Source: Rhodoblastus sp963704565 (lineage in GTDB: Bacteria; Pseudomonadota; Alphaproteobacteria; Rhizobiales; Beijerinckiaceae). From it: a DNA stretch of 64,000 nt. Location of the stretch: contig OY969917.1 in the NCBI GenBank assembly GCA_963704565.1, forward strand, positions 3,720,001-3,784,000, written 5' to 3'. This document shows, one piece after another, positions 1 to 10,599 of the stretch (positions within the stretch are counted from its first letter, which is position 1; the number at the start of each line of letters is the position of its first letter). The position numbers were made by a program, and so were the translations under genes. A model generated the notes under the pieces. The model was not told the origin of the DNA, ran no database searches, and saw only the letters and a program-made list of their open reading frames with translations.

Positions 1-249
1 CCCGCGCAATTCCAAATCGGCGTGTTTTATTGCACCGGACGAGGGATGGAGAAAAATCTCGGAGAGGCGGTGCGCTGGTATGAATTGGCCGCCGCCAACC
101 GGCATGAAATGGCCATGTACAATCTCGGCGTGATGCTTTTGCAAGGCATGGGCGTCGACCCCGATCCCGCGCGCGGCGTGCAATTGATGAAGGATTCGGG
201 GATCACGCCGCAAGCCGAGAACAGCGCGGCCCCCGCGGCGAATGGTTGA
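1..249 (+). CDS. Sel1-repeat protein, C-terminal fragment (5' end outside window)
   Basis: The reading frame is open from base 1 and stops at TGA 247-249, so the start lies upstream of the window. The visible ~82 residues carry a Sel1-type TPR unit: GRGMEKNLGEAVRWYELAAA followed by MAMYNLGVMLLQGMGV, the usual alternation of small and aromatic residues. Sel1 repeats are helical scaffolds for protein-protein contacts, often in envelope or regulatory proteins. The tail (roughly the last 15 residues) is Ala/Pro-rich. A GTG at 22 could be read as a start, but the repeat is already in progress there. The partner and role cannot be told. A much larger Sel1 protein is encoded at 4.7-8.8 kb. Confidence 0.75.
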   Translation, partial: PAQFQIGVFYCTGRGMEKNLGEAVRWYELAAANRHEMAMYNLGVMLLQGMGVDPDPARGVQLMKDSGITPQAENSAAPAANG

Positions 250-288
250 AACAGCGGGCTGAACGCCGCCCGGCGGCGAAGCGCCCGC

Positions 289-394
289 TAGAGCGCGTTC
301 GGAAATCACAGAGTCGAACGCGCGCTGTTATTTCATTGTTTTGACGCATATTCTTGTCCGAAAAGTCTATCAACTTTTCGGGAATATGCTCTAA
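289..394 (+). repeat. Dispersed double-hairpin repeat, copy A
   Basis: About 105 bp, repeated at 14433-14537, 28952-29055 and (inverted) 59839-59941. The 3' half folds into a hairpin from GCATATTC and CCGAAAAGT against ACTTTTCGG and GAATATGC. The 5' half (AGAGCGCGTTCG against CGAACGCGC) forms a second one. It lies between the Sel1 gene end and the rmlA end, so it may also end transcription. Confidence 0.85.
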
Positions 395-423
395 CCGTTC
401 CGCGCGAAAGTGGCGGAACCCTG

Positions 424-1293
424 TCAGTTCCGGTGGAGCAATTGCGCGAGATAGGCACCGTAGCCGCTCTTCTTGAGCGGCGCGGCGAGGGCCTGCAACT
501 GCCGCTCGGAAATCCAGCCGGAAATGAAGGCGACCTCCTCGGGACAGGCGACCCGGAAGCCGGTGCGTTTTTCCAGCGTGCGCATGAATTCGGCGGCTTC
601 GAGCAGGGAATCCGGGGTGCCGGTGTCGAGCCAGGCGAAGCCGCGCCCCATTTTCTCGACCCGCAGCTCGCCGCGTTTCAGATATTCGAGATTGAGATCG
701 GTGATTTCCAGCTCGCCGCGCACCGACGGCTTCAGGCCGGCCGCGAAATCGGCGGCGCGCTCGTCGTAGAAATAAAGTCCGGTCACCGCCCAGCTGGAGC
801 GCGGCGCTTTCGGCTTTTCCTCGATCGAGATCGCCTTGCCGCCGACGTCGAACTCCACCACGCCGTAACGTTCGGGATCGTGGACATGATAGGCGAAAAC
901 CGTCGCGCCGCGCCCGACCGAGGCGGCGTTGCGCAATATGCCGGCCAGCCCGTGGCCATAGAAGAGATTGTCGCCGAGGATCAGCGCCGATTTCTGGCCT
1001 GAAACGAAATCCGCGCCAATGTGATAGGCCTGCGCCAGGCCTTCGGGACGCGGCTGTTCGGCATAAGACAATTGGATGCCCCATTGCGTCCCGTCGCCCA
1101 GCAGGCGCTGGAACAGGGGCAGATCCTGCGGCGTGGAGATGATCAGAATTTCCTGAATCCCGGCCAGCATCAAAGTGGTCAGCGGGTAATAGATCATCGG
1201 CTTGTCGTAGATCGGCAGAAGCTGTTTCGAGATGACATGGGTCATCGGATGCAGTCGGGTGCCGCTGCCGCCGGCCAGAATGATGCCTTTCAT
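424..1293 (-). CDS. rmlA: Glucose-1-phosphate thymidylyltransferase
   Basis: Joins glucose-1-phosphate to dTTP to give dTDP-glucose, the first step of dTDP-L-rhamnose synthesis for O-antigen or exopolysaccharide, in the cytoplasm. The 289-residue length is normal for RmlA. The N-terminus has the sugar nucleotidyltransferase signature GGSGTRLHPMT (residues 8-18), followed by KQLLPIYDKPMIYYPL with the conserved lysine, and LGDNLFYGHGL near residue 110. It is the last of three minus-strand rml genes, transcribed rmlB-rmlC-rmlA, with a 100-bp gap after rmlC. That gap holds a short tandem duplication (AAAGTGACTCTT) near 1308-1332. No rmlD is visible here. Confidence 0.95.
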   Translation of the reverse strand: MKGIILAGGSGTRLHPMTHVISKQLLPIYDKPMIYYPLTTLMLAGIQEILIISTPQDLPLFQRLLGDGTQWGIQLSYAEQPRPEGLAQAYHIGADFVSGQKSALILGDNLFYGHGLAGILRNAASVGRGATVFAYHVHDPERYGVVEFDVGGKAISIEEKPKAPRSSWAVTGLYFYDERAADFAAGLKPSVRGELEITDLNLEYLKRGELRVEKMGRGFAWLDTGTPDSLLEAAEFMRTLEKRTGFRVACPEEVAFISGWISERQLQALAAPLKKSGYGAYLAQLLHRN

Positions 1294-1393
1294 CGAACCA
1301 TCCGTTTCAAAGTGACTCTTAAAGTGACTCTTGGAGAAGACGCGAGACGCGGGCGGGGAGGCGTCGGTCGGCGGCGTTCGGTCGCGAACGAAC

Positions 1394-1957
1394 TCAGTCG
1401 AAAATCGCCGGCAGATCGCGCAAGCGCGGGTGCTTGCGGTCCTTGTCGGAGAGCACGGCGCCGCCCGGCGGCAGGGGCCAGGCGATGGCGACGTCGGGAT
1501 CGTCCCAGGCGAGGCCGAGATCGTTGGCCGCCGAATAATAATTGCTCACCTTGTACATGACCTCGGTGTCCGGTTCGAGGGTTATGAAACCATGAGCGAA
1601 GCCGATCGGCACGAGCAATTGCCGCCAGTTCTCGGCCGACAATTCCACCGCGACATGCTGTCCAAACGTCGGCGAGTTTTTCCTGATGTCGACCGCGACA
1701 TCGAGAATGCGGCCGCGCGGGACGCGCACCAGCTTGTCCTGGGCGAAAGGCGCCGACTGGAAATGCAAGCCGCGCAGGGTTCCCGCCTGCGCCGAAAGCG
1801 AATGATTGTCCTGCACGAAATCCAGCGCGATCCCCGCCTCGGCGAAGGCCTGGCGGTTGTAAACCTCGGAGAAGAACCCCCGGTGATCGCCGAATTTCCT
1901 CGGCGTCACGATTTTAACGTCGAGGATCGCCGTCGCCTCGACAAGGATCGAACTCAT
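1394..1957 (-). CDS. rmlC: dTDP-4-dehydrorhamnose 3,5-epimerase
   Basis: Epimerises dTDP-4-keto-6-deoxyglucose at C3 and C5, the third step toward dTDP-L-rhamnose. 187 residues, normal for this cupin-fold family. TPRKFGDHRGFFSEVY near the N-terminus, RGLHFQ (catalytic His region, about residue 60) and EVMYKVSNYYS in the second half are family landmarks. The frame stays open to 2029, but that start would overlap rmlB. The ATG at 1957, giving MSSILVEATA, begins where the family begins and leaves 11 bp after the rmlB stop, so it is chosen. Second gene of the rml operon. Confidence 0.93.
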   Translation of the reverse strand: MSSILVEATAILDVKIVTPRKFGDHRGFFSEVYNRQAFAEAGIALDFVQDNHSLSAQAGTLRGLHFQSAPFAQDKLVRVPRGRILDVAVDIRKNSPTFGQHVAVELSAENWRQLLVPIGFAHGFITLEPDTEVMYKVSNYYSAANDLGLAWDDPDVAIAWPLPPGGAVLSDKDRKHPRLRDLPAIFD

Positions 1958-1968
1958 GGTCGCCTTTC

Positions 1969-3036
1969 TCAGTCGGTCAGGGCGCCGAGCCTTTCGCCGC
2001 GATAGCGGCCGGAGCGGATGTCGCCCCACCAGGCCTGGTTGTCGAGATACCAGCGCACGGTCTTGCGCAGGCCGGTCTCGAAAGTTTCGCGGGGGCGCCA
2101 GCCGAATTCGCGCTCGATCTTGGCGCAGTCGATGGCGTAGCGCTGGTCGTGACCGGGCCGGTCGGAAACGAAAGCAATCAGATTGCCGCGCGGACCGATT
2201 TCGGCGTCAGGCGCCATTTCGTCCATCAGCTCGCAAATGGCGTGAACCACATCGATGTTCTTGCGCTCGTTGATCCCGCCGATATTGTAGCTCTCGCCGA
2301 TCCGGCCCCGTTCGACCGCGAGCAGCAGGGCTTCGGCATGGTCGTCGACATAAAGCCAGTCGCGGATGTTGGCGCCCGCGCCATAAACCGGCAGCGGCTT
2401 GCCCTCCAGGGCGTTCAGGATCATCAGCGGGATCAGCTTTTCGGGGAACTGACAGGGGCCGTAATTGTTCGAGCAATTGGTGGCGACGGTCGGCAGGCCA
2501 TAGGTGTGGGTCCAGGCGCGCACCAGATGATCCGAGCCGGCCTTGGACGCGGAATAGGGCGAGTTGGGCGCATAAGGCGTGTCCTCGCGGAACAGGCCGT
2601 CCTCGCCGAGCGAGCCGAAGACTTCATCGGTCGAAATGTGATGGAAGCGGAAATTTTTCGCCGCCTCGCCGGACAGCCCGCGCCAATGGCGCAGGGCTTC
2701 CTGCAACATCACGAAAGTGCCGACCAGATTGGTCTGGATGAATTCGCCGGGGCCGTCGATCGAGCGATCGACATGGCTCTCGGCGGCGAGATGCATCACC
2801 CAGTCGGGCTTGAAGGAGTCGAAGGCCGCGCGCACCGCTGGCGCGTCGCAAATGTCGCCCTGCGTAAAATGGCAGCGGGGGTCGGAGGCGACCGGGGCCA
2901 GCGACGCGAGATTGCCGGCGTAAGTGAGCTTGTCGAAGACCAGCAGCTCATGAGGCGTCTGCCCGATGATCCGCCGCGCCACCGCCGAACCGATGAAACC
3001 CGCGCCGCCGGTGACCAGGATACGCTTGCAAGACAC
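1969..3036 (-). CDS. rmlB: dTDP-glucose 4,6-dehydratase
   Basis: Converts dTDP-glucose to dTDP-4-keto-6-deoxyglucose using tightly bound NAD; second step of the dTDP-rhamnose pathway. 355 residues, normal length. Short-chain dehydrogenase features are clear: GGAGFIGSAVARRI (Rossmann glycines, residues 10-23), HLAAESHVDRSID, ISTDEVFGSLG, the catalytic YSASKAGSDH (Y-x3-K) and NNYGPCQFPEKLIPLMI. It is first in the three-gene rml set and therefore the likely promoter-proximal gene. Transcription starts within 3037-3066 or reads through from the isomerase gene just upstream. Confidence 0.95.
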   Translation of the reverse strand: MSCKRILVTGGAGFIGSAVARRIIGQTPHELLVFDKLTYAGNLASLAPVASDPRCHFTQGDICDAPAVRAAFDSFKPDWVMHLAAESHVDRSIDGPGEFIQTNLVGTFVMLQEALRHWRGLSGEAAKNFRFHHISTDEVFGSLGEDGLFREDTPYAPNSPYSASKAGSDHLVRAWTHTYGLPTVATNCSNNYGPCQFPEKLIPLMILNALEGKPLPVYGAGANIRDWLYVDDHAEALLLAVERGRIGESYNIGGINERKNIDVVHAICELMDEMAPDAEIGPRGNLIAFVSDRPGHDQRYAIDCAKIEREFGWRPRETFETGLRKTVRWYLDNQAWWGDIRSGRYRGERLGALTD

Positions 3037-3066
3037 GAAAAATCCTTTCGTTGGACAGCAAAGCTT

Positions 3067-3732
3067 CTAGAATCTTACAGAGCGGCAGGAAAGTGGAAAT
3101 TCCGCCAATCGGCTACGCGTCAGGGCGGAAAGGGGGCGCCCGCTGGTCAGCGCGTCGTCGAGCAGATCCAGCCGGTCCTGGCCCCAGAAGACTTCGCCGT
3201 CGAGGACATAGGACGGCGAGCCGAAAACGCCGGCCTCCAGGGCGAGCGCCAGATTGCGCTGATAGCGGTTTTCCGCCTCTCCGCTCTCGCCGCGTTGCAG
3301 CCAGGACGCCTCGAAACCCGAATCTTTCAGGATTTGCGCCAGCGTTTCCGGGTCGCCGACATTCTCCTGGCGTTCGAAGGCGCTGGCGAAAGCGGAGGAG
3401 ATGAATGGCGTCGGGTCCACGCCGGCCAAGGTGATGGCGCAGACGATCCGGTCGGCGGAGGCGGGGTCGAAGGGCCAGAATTTGGGGTGGAGGTGAAAAT
3501 TCAGGCTGCGCTTCTCGCGCCAGCGCTGCAATTCCACGATCCGGTAGTTCTGCCGCAGCGGGTGGCGCTTGGCGAGCGGCAGGCCGCCCAATTCAGGAAA
3601 GACCTGGGACAACGAGACCGGCCGGTAATCGACGCGCAGATCGTGCTTGGCGACCAGCGCCTGCAAGGCGCCATGGCCGACATAGGCCCAGGGACTGTGC
3701 AAGGAGAAATAAACGGCGAGTTGACGGGCCAT
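3067..3732 (-). CDS. 2-hydroxychromene-2-carboxylate isomerase-like (DsbA-fold) protein
   Basis: 221 residues of the kappa-GST/HCCA-isomerase branch of the thioredoxin fold. The N-terminus MARQLAVYFSLHSPWAYVGH resembles the substrate/glutathione-binding start of that family (F-x-S-P-x-Y). FGSPSYVLDGEVFWGQDRL near the C-terminus is the usual family ending with the cis-proline segment. HCCA isomerases act on naphthalene breakdown products, but most genomic homologues have unknown substrates; no aromatic catabolic genes are near. The frame is open to 3903. The ATG at 3732 starts exactly at the conserved beta strand and is preferred. It ends 30 bp before rmlB and runs in the same direction. Confidence 0.8.
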   Translation of the reverse strand: MARQLAVYFSLHSPWAYVGHGALQALVAKHDLRVDYRPVSLSQVFPELGGLPLAKRHPLRQNYRIVELQRWREKRSLNFHLHPKFWPFDPASADRIVCAITLAGVDPTPFISSAFASAFERQENVGDPETLAQILKDSGFEASWLQRGESGEAENRYQRNLALALEAGVFGSPSYVLDGEVFWGQDRLDLLDDALTSGRPLSALTRSRLAEFPLSCRSVRF

Positions 3733-4040
3733 GGCGGTCTCGCAAGGAATGTTCCGATGACAGCATGGCTTAACAAATTCGGGACGGCGGCGCGCGGATT
3801 CTGTCGCCGGCCTCGACGGCGCCTTCGCGCAAAGAGGAGGCCCATGCGGCGCGGCAAGATTGAAAAAAGGCCCTCGCGGCAAGACGCGAGCCAAGGAGCG
3901 CATCGAATTTTGCGCGCCGATCCCGGCGCATCAATTTCGGCGAATGAATTCCCGATCGGCTTTCGGCGCGCTTCGGCGACGCATCCCCGGGCGTCTCTGA
4001 CGGCGCAACCCTGGCGTGCGGCCTGCGACGCGATCGTCCT
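3733..4040. other. Intergenic stretch, no gene seen
   Basis: About 308 bp between the isomerase start and the end of the MerR gene, both on minus. Frames are open but have no recognisable protein in them. It should contain the isomerase promoter. Confidence 0.5.
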
Positions 4041-4460
4041 TCAGCCGCGCGCTCCGGCGAGACGGCGATGGGTGGCGCGCAATTCCTCGATCGCCTGATC
4101 GAGTTCGGCGCGGCGTTCTTCGAGATGGCGAAGCTGGGACAGCACCATCTTCTCGTCGAGGACGAAATCCTCGGCCGGCCTGGCCGCGCTCGAGTCGGCT
4201 TCGAGCAGATCGGTGATTTCGGTCAGGGTGAAGCCGAGGTGCTTGCCCTTGAGGATCAGCTGAAGCCGGGCCTTCTGGGTCGAATCGTAGAAGCGCGCGC
4301 CGCCGCGGCGCAGCGGCTTCAGCAGGCCGCGCTGTTCGTAGAAGCGCAGAGCGCGCAGTGTAACCCCATAAATTCGTGCGATTTCGCCGATCGTCAGCAT
4401 TTCGGTCAGTGATTGTTCGGGATGGGCGACGTGCTCGATGCGTTGGGCTGAGGATTTCAT
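4041..4460 (-). CDS. MerR-family transcriptional regulator
   Basis: 139 residues. The winged-helix DNA-binding domain is at residues 21-49 (MLTIGEIARIYGVT then LRALRFYEQRGLLKP), followed by the second wing (GGARFYDSTQKARLQLILKG) and a C-terminal coiled coil (VLSQLRHLEERRAELDQAIEEL) for dimerisation. There are no cysteines in the effector region, so it is not a metal sensor of the MerR/CueR/SoxR kind. The N-terminal ~20 residues before MLTIGEIA are longer than usual; an internal start at that Met is possible. It points away from the PodJ-like gene, and the 254-bp divergent gap holds a dyad at 4509-4533 that may be its operator. The polar-gene neighbourhood suggests, but does not prove, control of that gene. 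Confidence 0.9.
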   Translation of the reverse strand: MKSSAQRIEHVAHPEQSLTEMLTIGEIARIYGVTLRALRFYEQRGLLKPLRRGGARFYDSTQKARLQLILKGKHLGFTLTEITDLLEADSSAARPAEDFVLDEKMVLSQLRHLEERRAELDQAIEELRATHRRLAGARG

Positions 4461-4508
4461 TTTCGTGGGTTCTGAAAGGGTAGGGAATCGAAACGCGACA
4501 CACGGAAT

Positions 4509-4533
4509 GGTTGTAACCTAGGTAAACACAACC
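4509..4533. promoter_or_regulatory. Inverted repeat, candidate MerR operator
   Basis: GGTTGT (4509-4514) faces ACAACC (4528-4533) around an AACCTAGGTAAAC core, 49 bp upstream of the MerR start. MerR proteins bind dyads lying between -35 and -10. The assignment is inference from position only. Confidence 0.35.
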
Positions 4534-4714
4534 TGCAACAAGATTTGCAATCTTAACGTGTCTGTCTCAAAATCGATCACGGTTAACGGGTTGTTTACCC
4601 TAAAACCGGAAAGTTAACGCGAGGCCGGAGGTCGTCGCCGAATCGAGCCGACGCCGCCGGTCCAGCCGCTCGCGGAACGAGGGCTTCTCCCGCTCGACGA
4701 GGCAGGATCGACAG

Positions 4715-7700
4715 ATGACCAAAGCGGCTCCCTGGAGCATCAAGGGCGTGGATTTCGATGTGCGCGAGGCCGCCAAGGACGCCGCGCGGCGCGCCGGGGT
4801 TTCGCTGGGCGAATGGATGAATCGGGCGATCGCCGACCGGGCCGCCGAAATCGGCGCCAGCGCCCAGGAATTCGACGCCGACGAGCGGCTCGAGGCGGTC
4901 GCCGCCCAGCTCTCGCGCCTGAGCCGCAAGTCGCGCGCCGACGAGACGCCGCGCCGGCGCCGGGGCGAAGTCGGCCGGCGCGCCGATGTCCGGCCGTTCG
5001 AGCATGACGACAGCGACTGGATGGAGCCCGCGCCGACCGCCGCGCGCGCATCGCGCGGACGCCCCGCGCCGGAGCGCCGCCCGGGCCGCGCGCCTGCCGG
5101 GGAGCTTTTCATGCGCGGGAACGCCGAGGAAATCCGCCGGCGGCGGCCGGTTCGCGACAGCGCCGACGCCGAAGCCCTGTTCGAACAGGCGGTCGCCGCT
5201 TTCGAGGCGCAGGCGAGCCGGGTCGAAACGGGCGCCGCGCGCGCCATGGCCAATGTCGCCCAGTTGATCGAGGCCTCCGAGGAGGATCGCGCCGACGGGC
5301 TGGCCCAGGTCGACGCGCGCCTGAGCGAAATCGAGCAGCGGCTCCATCGCGGCGACAAGGAGGCGATGAAGCCGCTGCGCGGCATGATCGCCTCGGTCCA
5401 CGACCGGCTCGGCGAAATCGAGACCCGCCTGACGCGCAAGGAGCGCCCGGCCGACGACAAATCGCTGCGCGGCGCGCTGGAGCGCCTGGAATCGCGGATC
5501 GAAGCGATGTCGCGCCAGAGCGCGGACGGCGCCGACAAGTCGCATTTGCGCCGGCTCGACGCGCGCGTCGGCGCCATTCTCGCCCGGCTCGACCAGCCCG
5601 CGCCGCGCGCCGCCGCGCCCCGGGAACAGGGCGCCGCGCCCGCGCTCAAGGAAGGAATCGCCGGCGCGATCGGCCAGATCGCCGCCCGGCAGCGCGACCT
5701 CGAGACCGGGGCGCGCACGCAGCGCCCTCCGTCGGCGCAGATCACGACGCTGCTCGATGAACGCTTCGACCTTTTGGCGCGCAAATTTGACGCCGCCGCC
5801 AAAAGCGGCGCGCCGGACAAGACCCATATCGACCGCCTCCAGAACGGAATCGAAGCCCTCTCCGGCCGCATCGAGGCGATGCGCCAGGATTTCGCCGCCT
5901 CCGGCGATCATTCGCGCGCCGCGCTGGAGCGCTTCGCCCGTGAACTGGCGGCGCGGGTCGACGCCGCGCTCGTCGCGCCGCACGCCGCCAGTCCGGACGG
6001 GCTCGATGGGTTGCGCCGCGATATCGCCCTGCTGAGCACGGAAATTGCCGCCGCCATGCCGCGCGCCGATGTGGCGGGGCTTGAAAAGGCGATGCGCGAT
6101 CTTTCGGATCGCGTGGACGGCGCGCGCGCCGCAATGGCGCGCGCCGCCGAAAACCGCGCCGAAGGGCCGTCTTCCGCCCAGATTGCGGCATTGACCGCGC
6201 AGGTCGCGGCCATGGGCCGCCATCTTGCCGACGCCACGCCGCGCGCGGCCGCCGCGGCGGTTCAGGAAGCGACGCGCGAGTGGGCCGAGCGACTGGACGC
6301 CGCGCGCGAGGAAATGCTGCGCGCCGCCGCGGCGCGCCCCGAACCGACTTCGTCCGCCGAGTTCGACGCCCTGGGCGAGAAGGTCGCGGCGATGAGCCGC
6401 GCGCTGGACGGCCTCGCGCCGCGCAGCCAGGTGGCCTCGCTCGAAGAGGCGGTGCGGGCGCTGACCGGGCGCATCGAGCGCTCGCGCGAGGAGGGCATGC
6501 GCGAGGCGGTTCTGGCGCCGATCGAAACGATCGCCAGCGACGTGCGCCGGGCTCTGGCCGAGGCCGGCGCCTCGGCCAATTTCGAGGGCGTGTCGCGCCA
6601 ATTGCGCGAGGTCGAGGACAAGCTCGAAAATTTGCGCCACGCCGGCGGCGATCGCGCCGATTTCCTTCAGGTCCACGACCAGACCGAGCAGATCCGCGCC
6701 ATGCTGGCCCAGGCGATGGACAAGATCGCGCCGATCGAGCGGCTTGAGCGCCAGATCGGCGCCCTGAGCGAGCGGCTGGAGGAAGTCGCGCATCAGAACC
6801 GCGACGCCAGCGCGGCCCAGGTCGCCCTGCCATGGAGCGAGATCGAGGCGCGGCTGAATGATCTCGCCCTGCGCATCGACCGCGCCGGTTTGGATCGCGC
6901 GCCGGCGCCGGCGGCGGTTGACAACTCGCGCTTCGACGATCTCGTTCGCCGCCTCGATTACCTCCACGACACGCTTGCAGCGCAAATCGAAGACGCCCGC
7001 GGGGCCATGCAGGACAATGAGCCCGGCCAGGCGCTCGAACCGCTGCTGCGTTCGCTGTCCGAAAAATTGAGCGCCCAGCCGGCGCCGCAATTCAATTCCG
7101 CCGCGATGGAGGCGCTCGATCGCCGCATCGCCGAAATCTCGCGGCGTCTGGAGCAGGGGGATTCGGAAGCCGAGGGGCGCCTGCATCGGGCCATCGAGGA
7201 ATTGACCGCGCGGCTGGAAACCTTGCGCGATTCCGGTCGTGAAGACAGCAATTCCCGTGAAATCAGCGATTTGCGCGAGAAGACCGAAGCTTCGGACCAA
7301 CTCGCCCAGCAAACCCTGTCCGCCGTTCACGAGACGCTCGAAAAAGTGGTCGATCGCCTCGCCATGCTCGAAGAGGACGTGAGCGAGTCCCGAGGCGCCG
7401 AATTCGCCTTATCCACCGCGCGCGCGCCGTCGGAAGCCGCGCGGGCCCCGGCCAAAGCCGCGCAAGCCCCGGCCAAAGCCGCAATGGACGCCGAGAATTT
7501 CCTGATGGAGCCGGGCGCGGGCCGTCCGCGCGACGCTAGGGCCGTCGCGAGCGCGCCGCCGCGCCAACCGGTGGCGGAAGAGGACGAATCCGATCTGGAC
7601 CTCGACGAGCCCCGGTTCGCCAAAGCGCCGGAGGCCAAGGCGGCCCCGGCGAATTATATCGACATCGCCCGCCGCGCCCTGGCCGCGCGGATCGCCGCCG

Positions 7701-8833
7701 AATCCGCCGAAAAGCAGGAAAAAGCCGAAACGCGGCGTCCCGCCCCGTCGGAAGCCGCGCCCGAGACCAACGCCCGCGCCTTTGTCCGGCCGCTGGCGGC
7801 CGGCGAGAAAGGCGCGAGCCGGCGCCTGCCCGCTTTGCTGGCGATGGCGGTGTCGGTGCTTTCGCTCGGCGCCTATGAGGCCTATCGCCTGTTCGACGCG
7901 CCCCCGCCGCCGATGCAGGCGGTGCTGACGCCCGCGCCCAGCGCCGGCGCCGCGCCAACCGCCAGCCGCAACTCCGCGCCGGCGCCCGTTCTTTCGGCCG
8001 CGAAGCCCGTCGCGCCGGCGCCCGCCGCCCCGGCGGCGGCCGGCGCGTCGCCGACAGCGCCGCTCGGCGGCGCGCCGATCCTGCCCGGCAATGTCATGAC
8101 GCCCAAGCCGATGAACGGCGCCGGCCTGCCCGATCCGCTGGCGACCGGTTCGATCGGCGGCGCGCCCAACACCATCGCCGCGATCCAGTCCGGCGCCCGC
8201 GCCCTCGCGTTGAAGGACCGCGCCGACAAGGGCGACATGACCGCGCAATATGATTACGCCGCGCGCCTCGCGTCCGGGCATGGCGTCGAGCAGGATCAGG
8301 CCGCGGCCATCCGCTGGTTCGAGAAAGCGGCGGCCCAGGGCATGGCGCAGGCGCAATATCGCCTCGGCGCCGCCTATGAAAAGGGAATTGGAACGCCGCG
8401 CGACGCCAAGCAGGCTGCCGCCTCCTATCAAAAGGCGGCGAATCAGGGCCATGTGCGCGCCATGCACAATCTTGGCGTCGTGCTCGCGGAAGGCGTGGAC
8501 GGCAAGCCCGATTACGCCGCCGCCGCGCAATGGTTCCGCCGCGCCGCCGAATATGGCGTGCTCGACAGCCAGTTCAATCTGGCGATTCTCTATGCGCGCG
8601 GCCTGGGCGTGCCGCAGGATCTCGGCCAGAGCTATGTCTGGTTCGCCATTGCGGCGAAACAGGGCGACGCCAGCGCGGCCAAGAAGCGCGACGAGGTCGC
8701 CGAACGGCTGAACGCCGTCCTGTTGAAGCAGGCGCAGAAACAGGCCGCGGCTTTTCACGCCAAGACGCCGGCGCCGGCGGTCAACGACCAGCCGGCCGCC
8801 GCGCCGGGCGCCGCCGCCTCGGCGTCGCTTTAA
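4715..8833 (+). CDS. PodJ-like polar scaffold: coiled coil, single TM, Sel1 repeats
   Basis: 1372 residues. The N-terminus (SIKGVDFDVREAAKDAARRAG then GEWMNRAIA) is an arc/CopG-like short helix motif seen at the start of alphaproteobacterial PodJ-type proteins. Residues ~55-1000 are low-complexity Ala/Arg/Glu/Asp-rich coiled coil with many heptads. A single transmembrane helix lies near residues 1036-1055 (LPALLAMAVSVLSLGAYEAY). A Pro/Ala linker follows, then at least four Sel1 repeats (about 1165-1340), e.g. YDYAARLASGHGVEQDQAAA and WFEKAAAQGMAQAQYRLGAA. The topology matches Caulobacter PodJ, a polar organelle localisation factor, with a cytoplasmic coiled coil and a periplasmic Sel1 part. 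No peptidoglycan-binding domain is visible at the C-terminus, unlike PodJ. Start ATG 4715 sits after a GCAGGATCGACAG leader. Orthology to PodJ is likely but not certain. Confidence 0.8.
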   Translation: MTKAAPWSIKGVDFDVREAAKDAARRAGVSLGEWMNRAIADRAAEIGASAQEFDADERLEAVAAQLSRLSRKSRADETPRRRRGEVGRRADVRPFEHDDSDWMEPAPTAARASRGRPAPERRPGRAPAGELFMRGNAEEIRRRRPVRDSADAEALFEQAVAAFEAQASRVETGAARAMANVAQLIEASEEDRADGLAQVDARLSEIEQRLHRGDKEAMKPLRGMIASVHDRLGEIETRLTRKERPADDKSLRGALERLESRIEAMSRQSADGADKSHLRRLDARVGAILARLDQPAPRAAAPREQGAAPALKEGIAGAIGQIAARQRDLETGARTQRPPSAQITTLLDERFDLLARKFDAAAKSGAPDKTHIDRLQNGIEALSGRIEAMRQDFAASGDHSRAALERFARELAARVDAALVAPHAASPDGLDGLRRDIALLSTEIAAAMPRADVAGLEKAMRDLSDRVDGARAAMARAAENRAEGPSSAQIAALTAQVAAMGRHLADATPRAAAAAVQEATREWAERLDAAREEMLRAAAARPEPTSSAEFDALGEKVAAMSRALDGLAPRSQVASLEEAVRALTGRIERSREEGMREAVLAPIETIASDVRRALAEAGASANFEGVSRQLREVEDKLENLRHAGGDRADFLQVHDQTEQIRAMLAQAMDKIAPIERLERQIGALSERLEEVAHQNRDASAAQVALPWSEIEARLNDLALRIDRAGLDRAPAPAAVDNSRFDDLVRRLDYLHDTLAAQIEDARGAMQDNEPGQALEPLLRSLSEKLSAQPAPQFNSAAMEALDRRIAEISRRLEQGDSEAEGRLHRAIEELTARLETLRDSGREDSNSREISDLREKTEASDQLAQQTLSAVHETLEKVVDRLAMLEEDVSESRGAEFALSTARAPSEAARAPAKAAQAPAKAAMDAENFLMEPGAGRPRDARAVASAPPRQPVAEEDESDLDLDEPRFAKAPEAKAAPANYIDIARRALAARIAAESAEKQEKAETRRPAPSEAAPETNARAFVRPLAAGEKGASRRLPALLAMAVSVLSLGAYEAYRLFDAPPPPMQAVLTPAPSAGAAPTASRNSAPAPVLSAAKPVAPAPAAPAAAGASPTAPLGGAPILPGNVMTPKPMNGAGLPDPLATGSIGGAPNTIAAIQSGARALALKDRADKGDMTAQYDYAARLASGHGVEQDQAAAIRWFEKAAAQGMAQAQYRLGAAYEKGIGTPRDAKQAAASYQKAANQGHVRAMHNLGVVLAEGVDGKPDYAAAAQWFRRAAEYGVLDSQFNLAILYARGLGVPQDLGQSYVWFAIAAKQGDASAAKKRDEVAERLNAVLLKQAQKQAAAFHAKTPAPAVNDQPAAAPGAAASASL

Positions 8834-8847
8834 GGCTTGCGGCGGCG

Positions 8848-10146
<1,299 letters not shown>

Positions 10147-10524
10147 TTTTCCTCGCTGGGCGCCTCTGGCCCCGGATGTTTCAAGAGTTCCTGCGAACCG
10201 GCGTCGTCGCCCGCCTTGCGCTGGCGCGTCTGCTCCTTGCGCCGCCGCAGATTGGCGCGCAAGGCCTCGGCCAGCCGCTGCTTTTCCGCGAGCTTGGCCG
10301 GGGAAAGGGCCGCCGGCGCCTTTTGCGGCGCGGGCTTGGCTTCCGGGTCGGTGGACTTATCCTGCATGTCGCGCGGTTCTATGCGGGAAAGGCGCGCCAA
10401 ACAACCCTTCTCGACGGATTTGCGACAAATTGCGGGCCGGAGGCCAAACTGGCGCTTGCCATGACCGTTTCGCTATGGCAGAAACCGCCCGCTTGTTCGG
10501 GCTCTCGCGCCGGCATGCAAATCA

Positions 10525-10599
<75 letters not shown>

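Noticed and set aside
4595..7330. A 911-codon open frame antisense to the PodJ-like gene
   Set aside because: High GC leaves antisense frames open; the translation is Arg/Gly/Ala-rich without domains, and the sense strand has coiled-coil, TM and Sel1 features.
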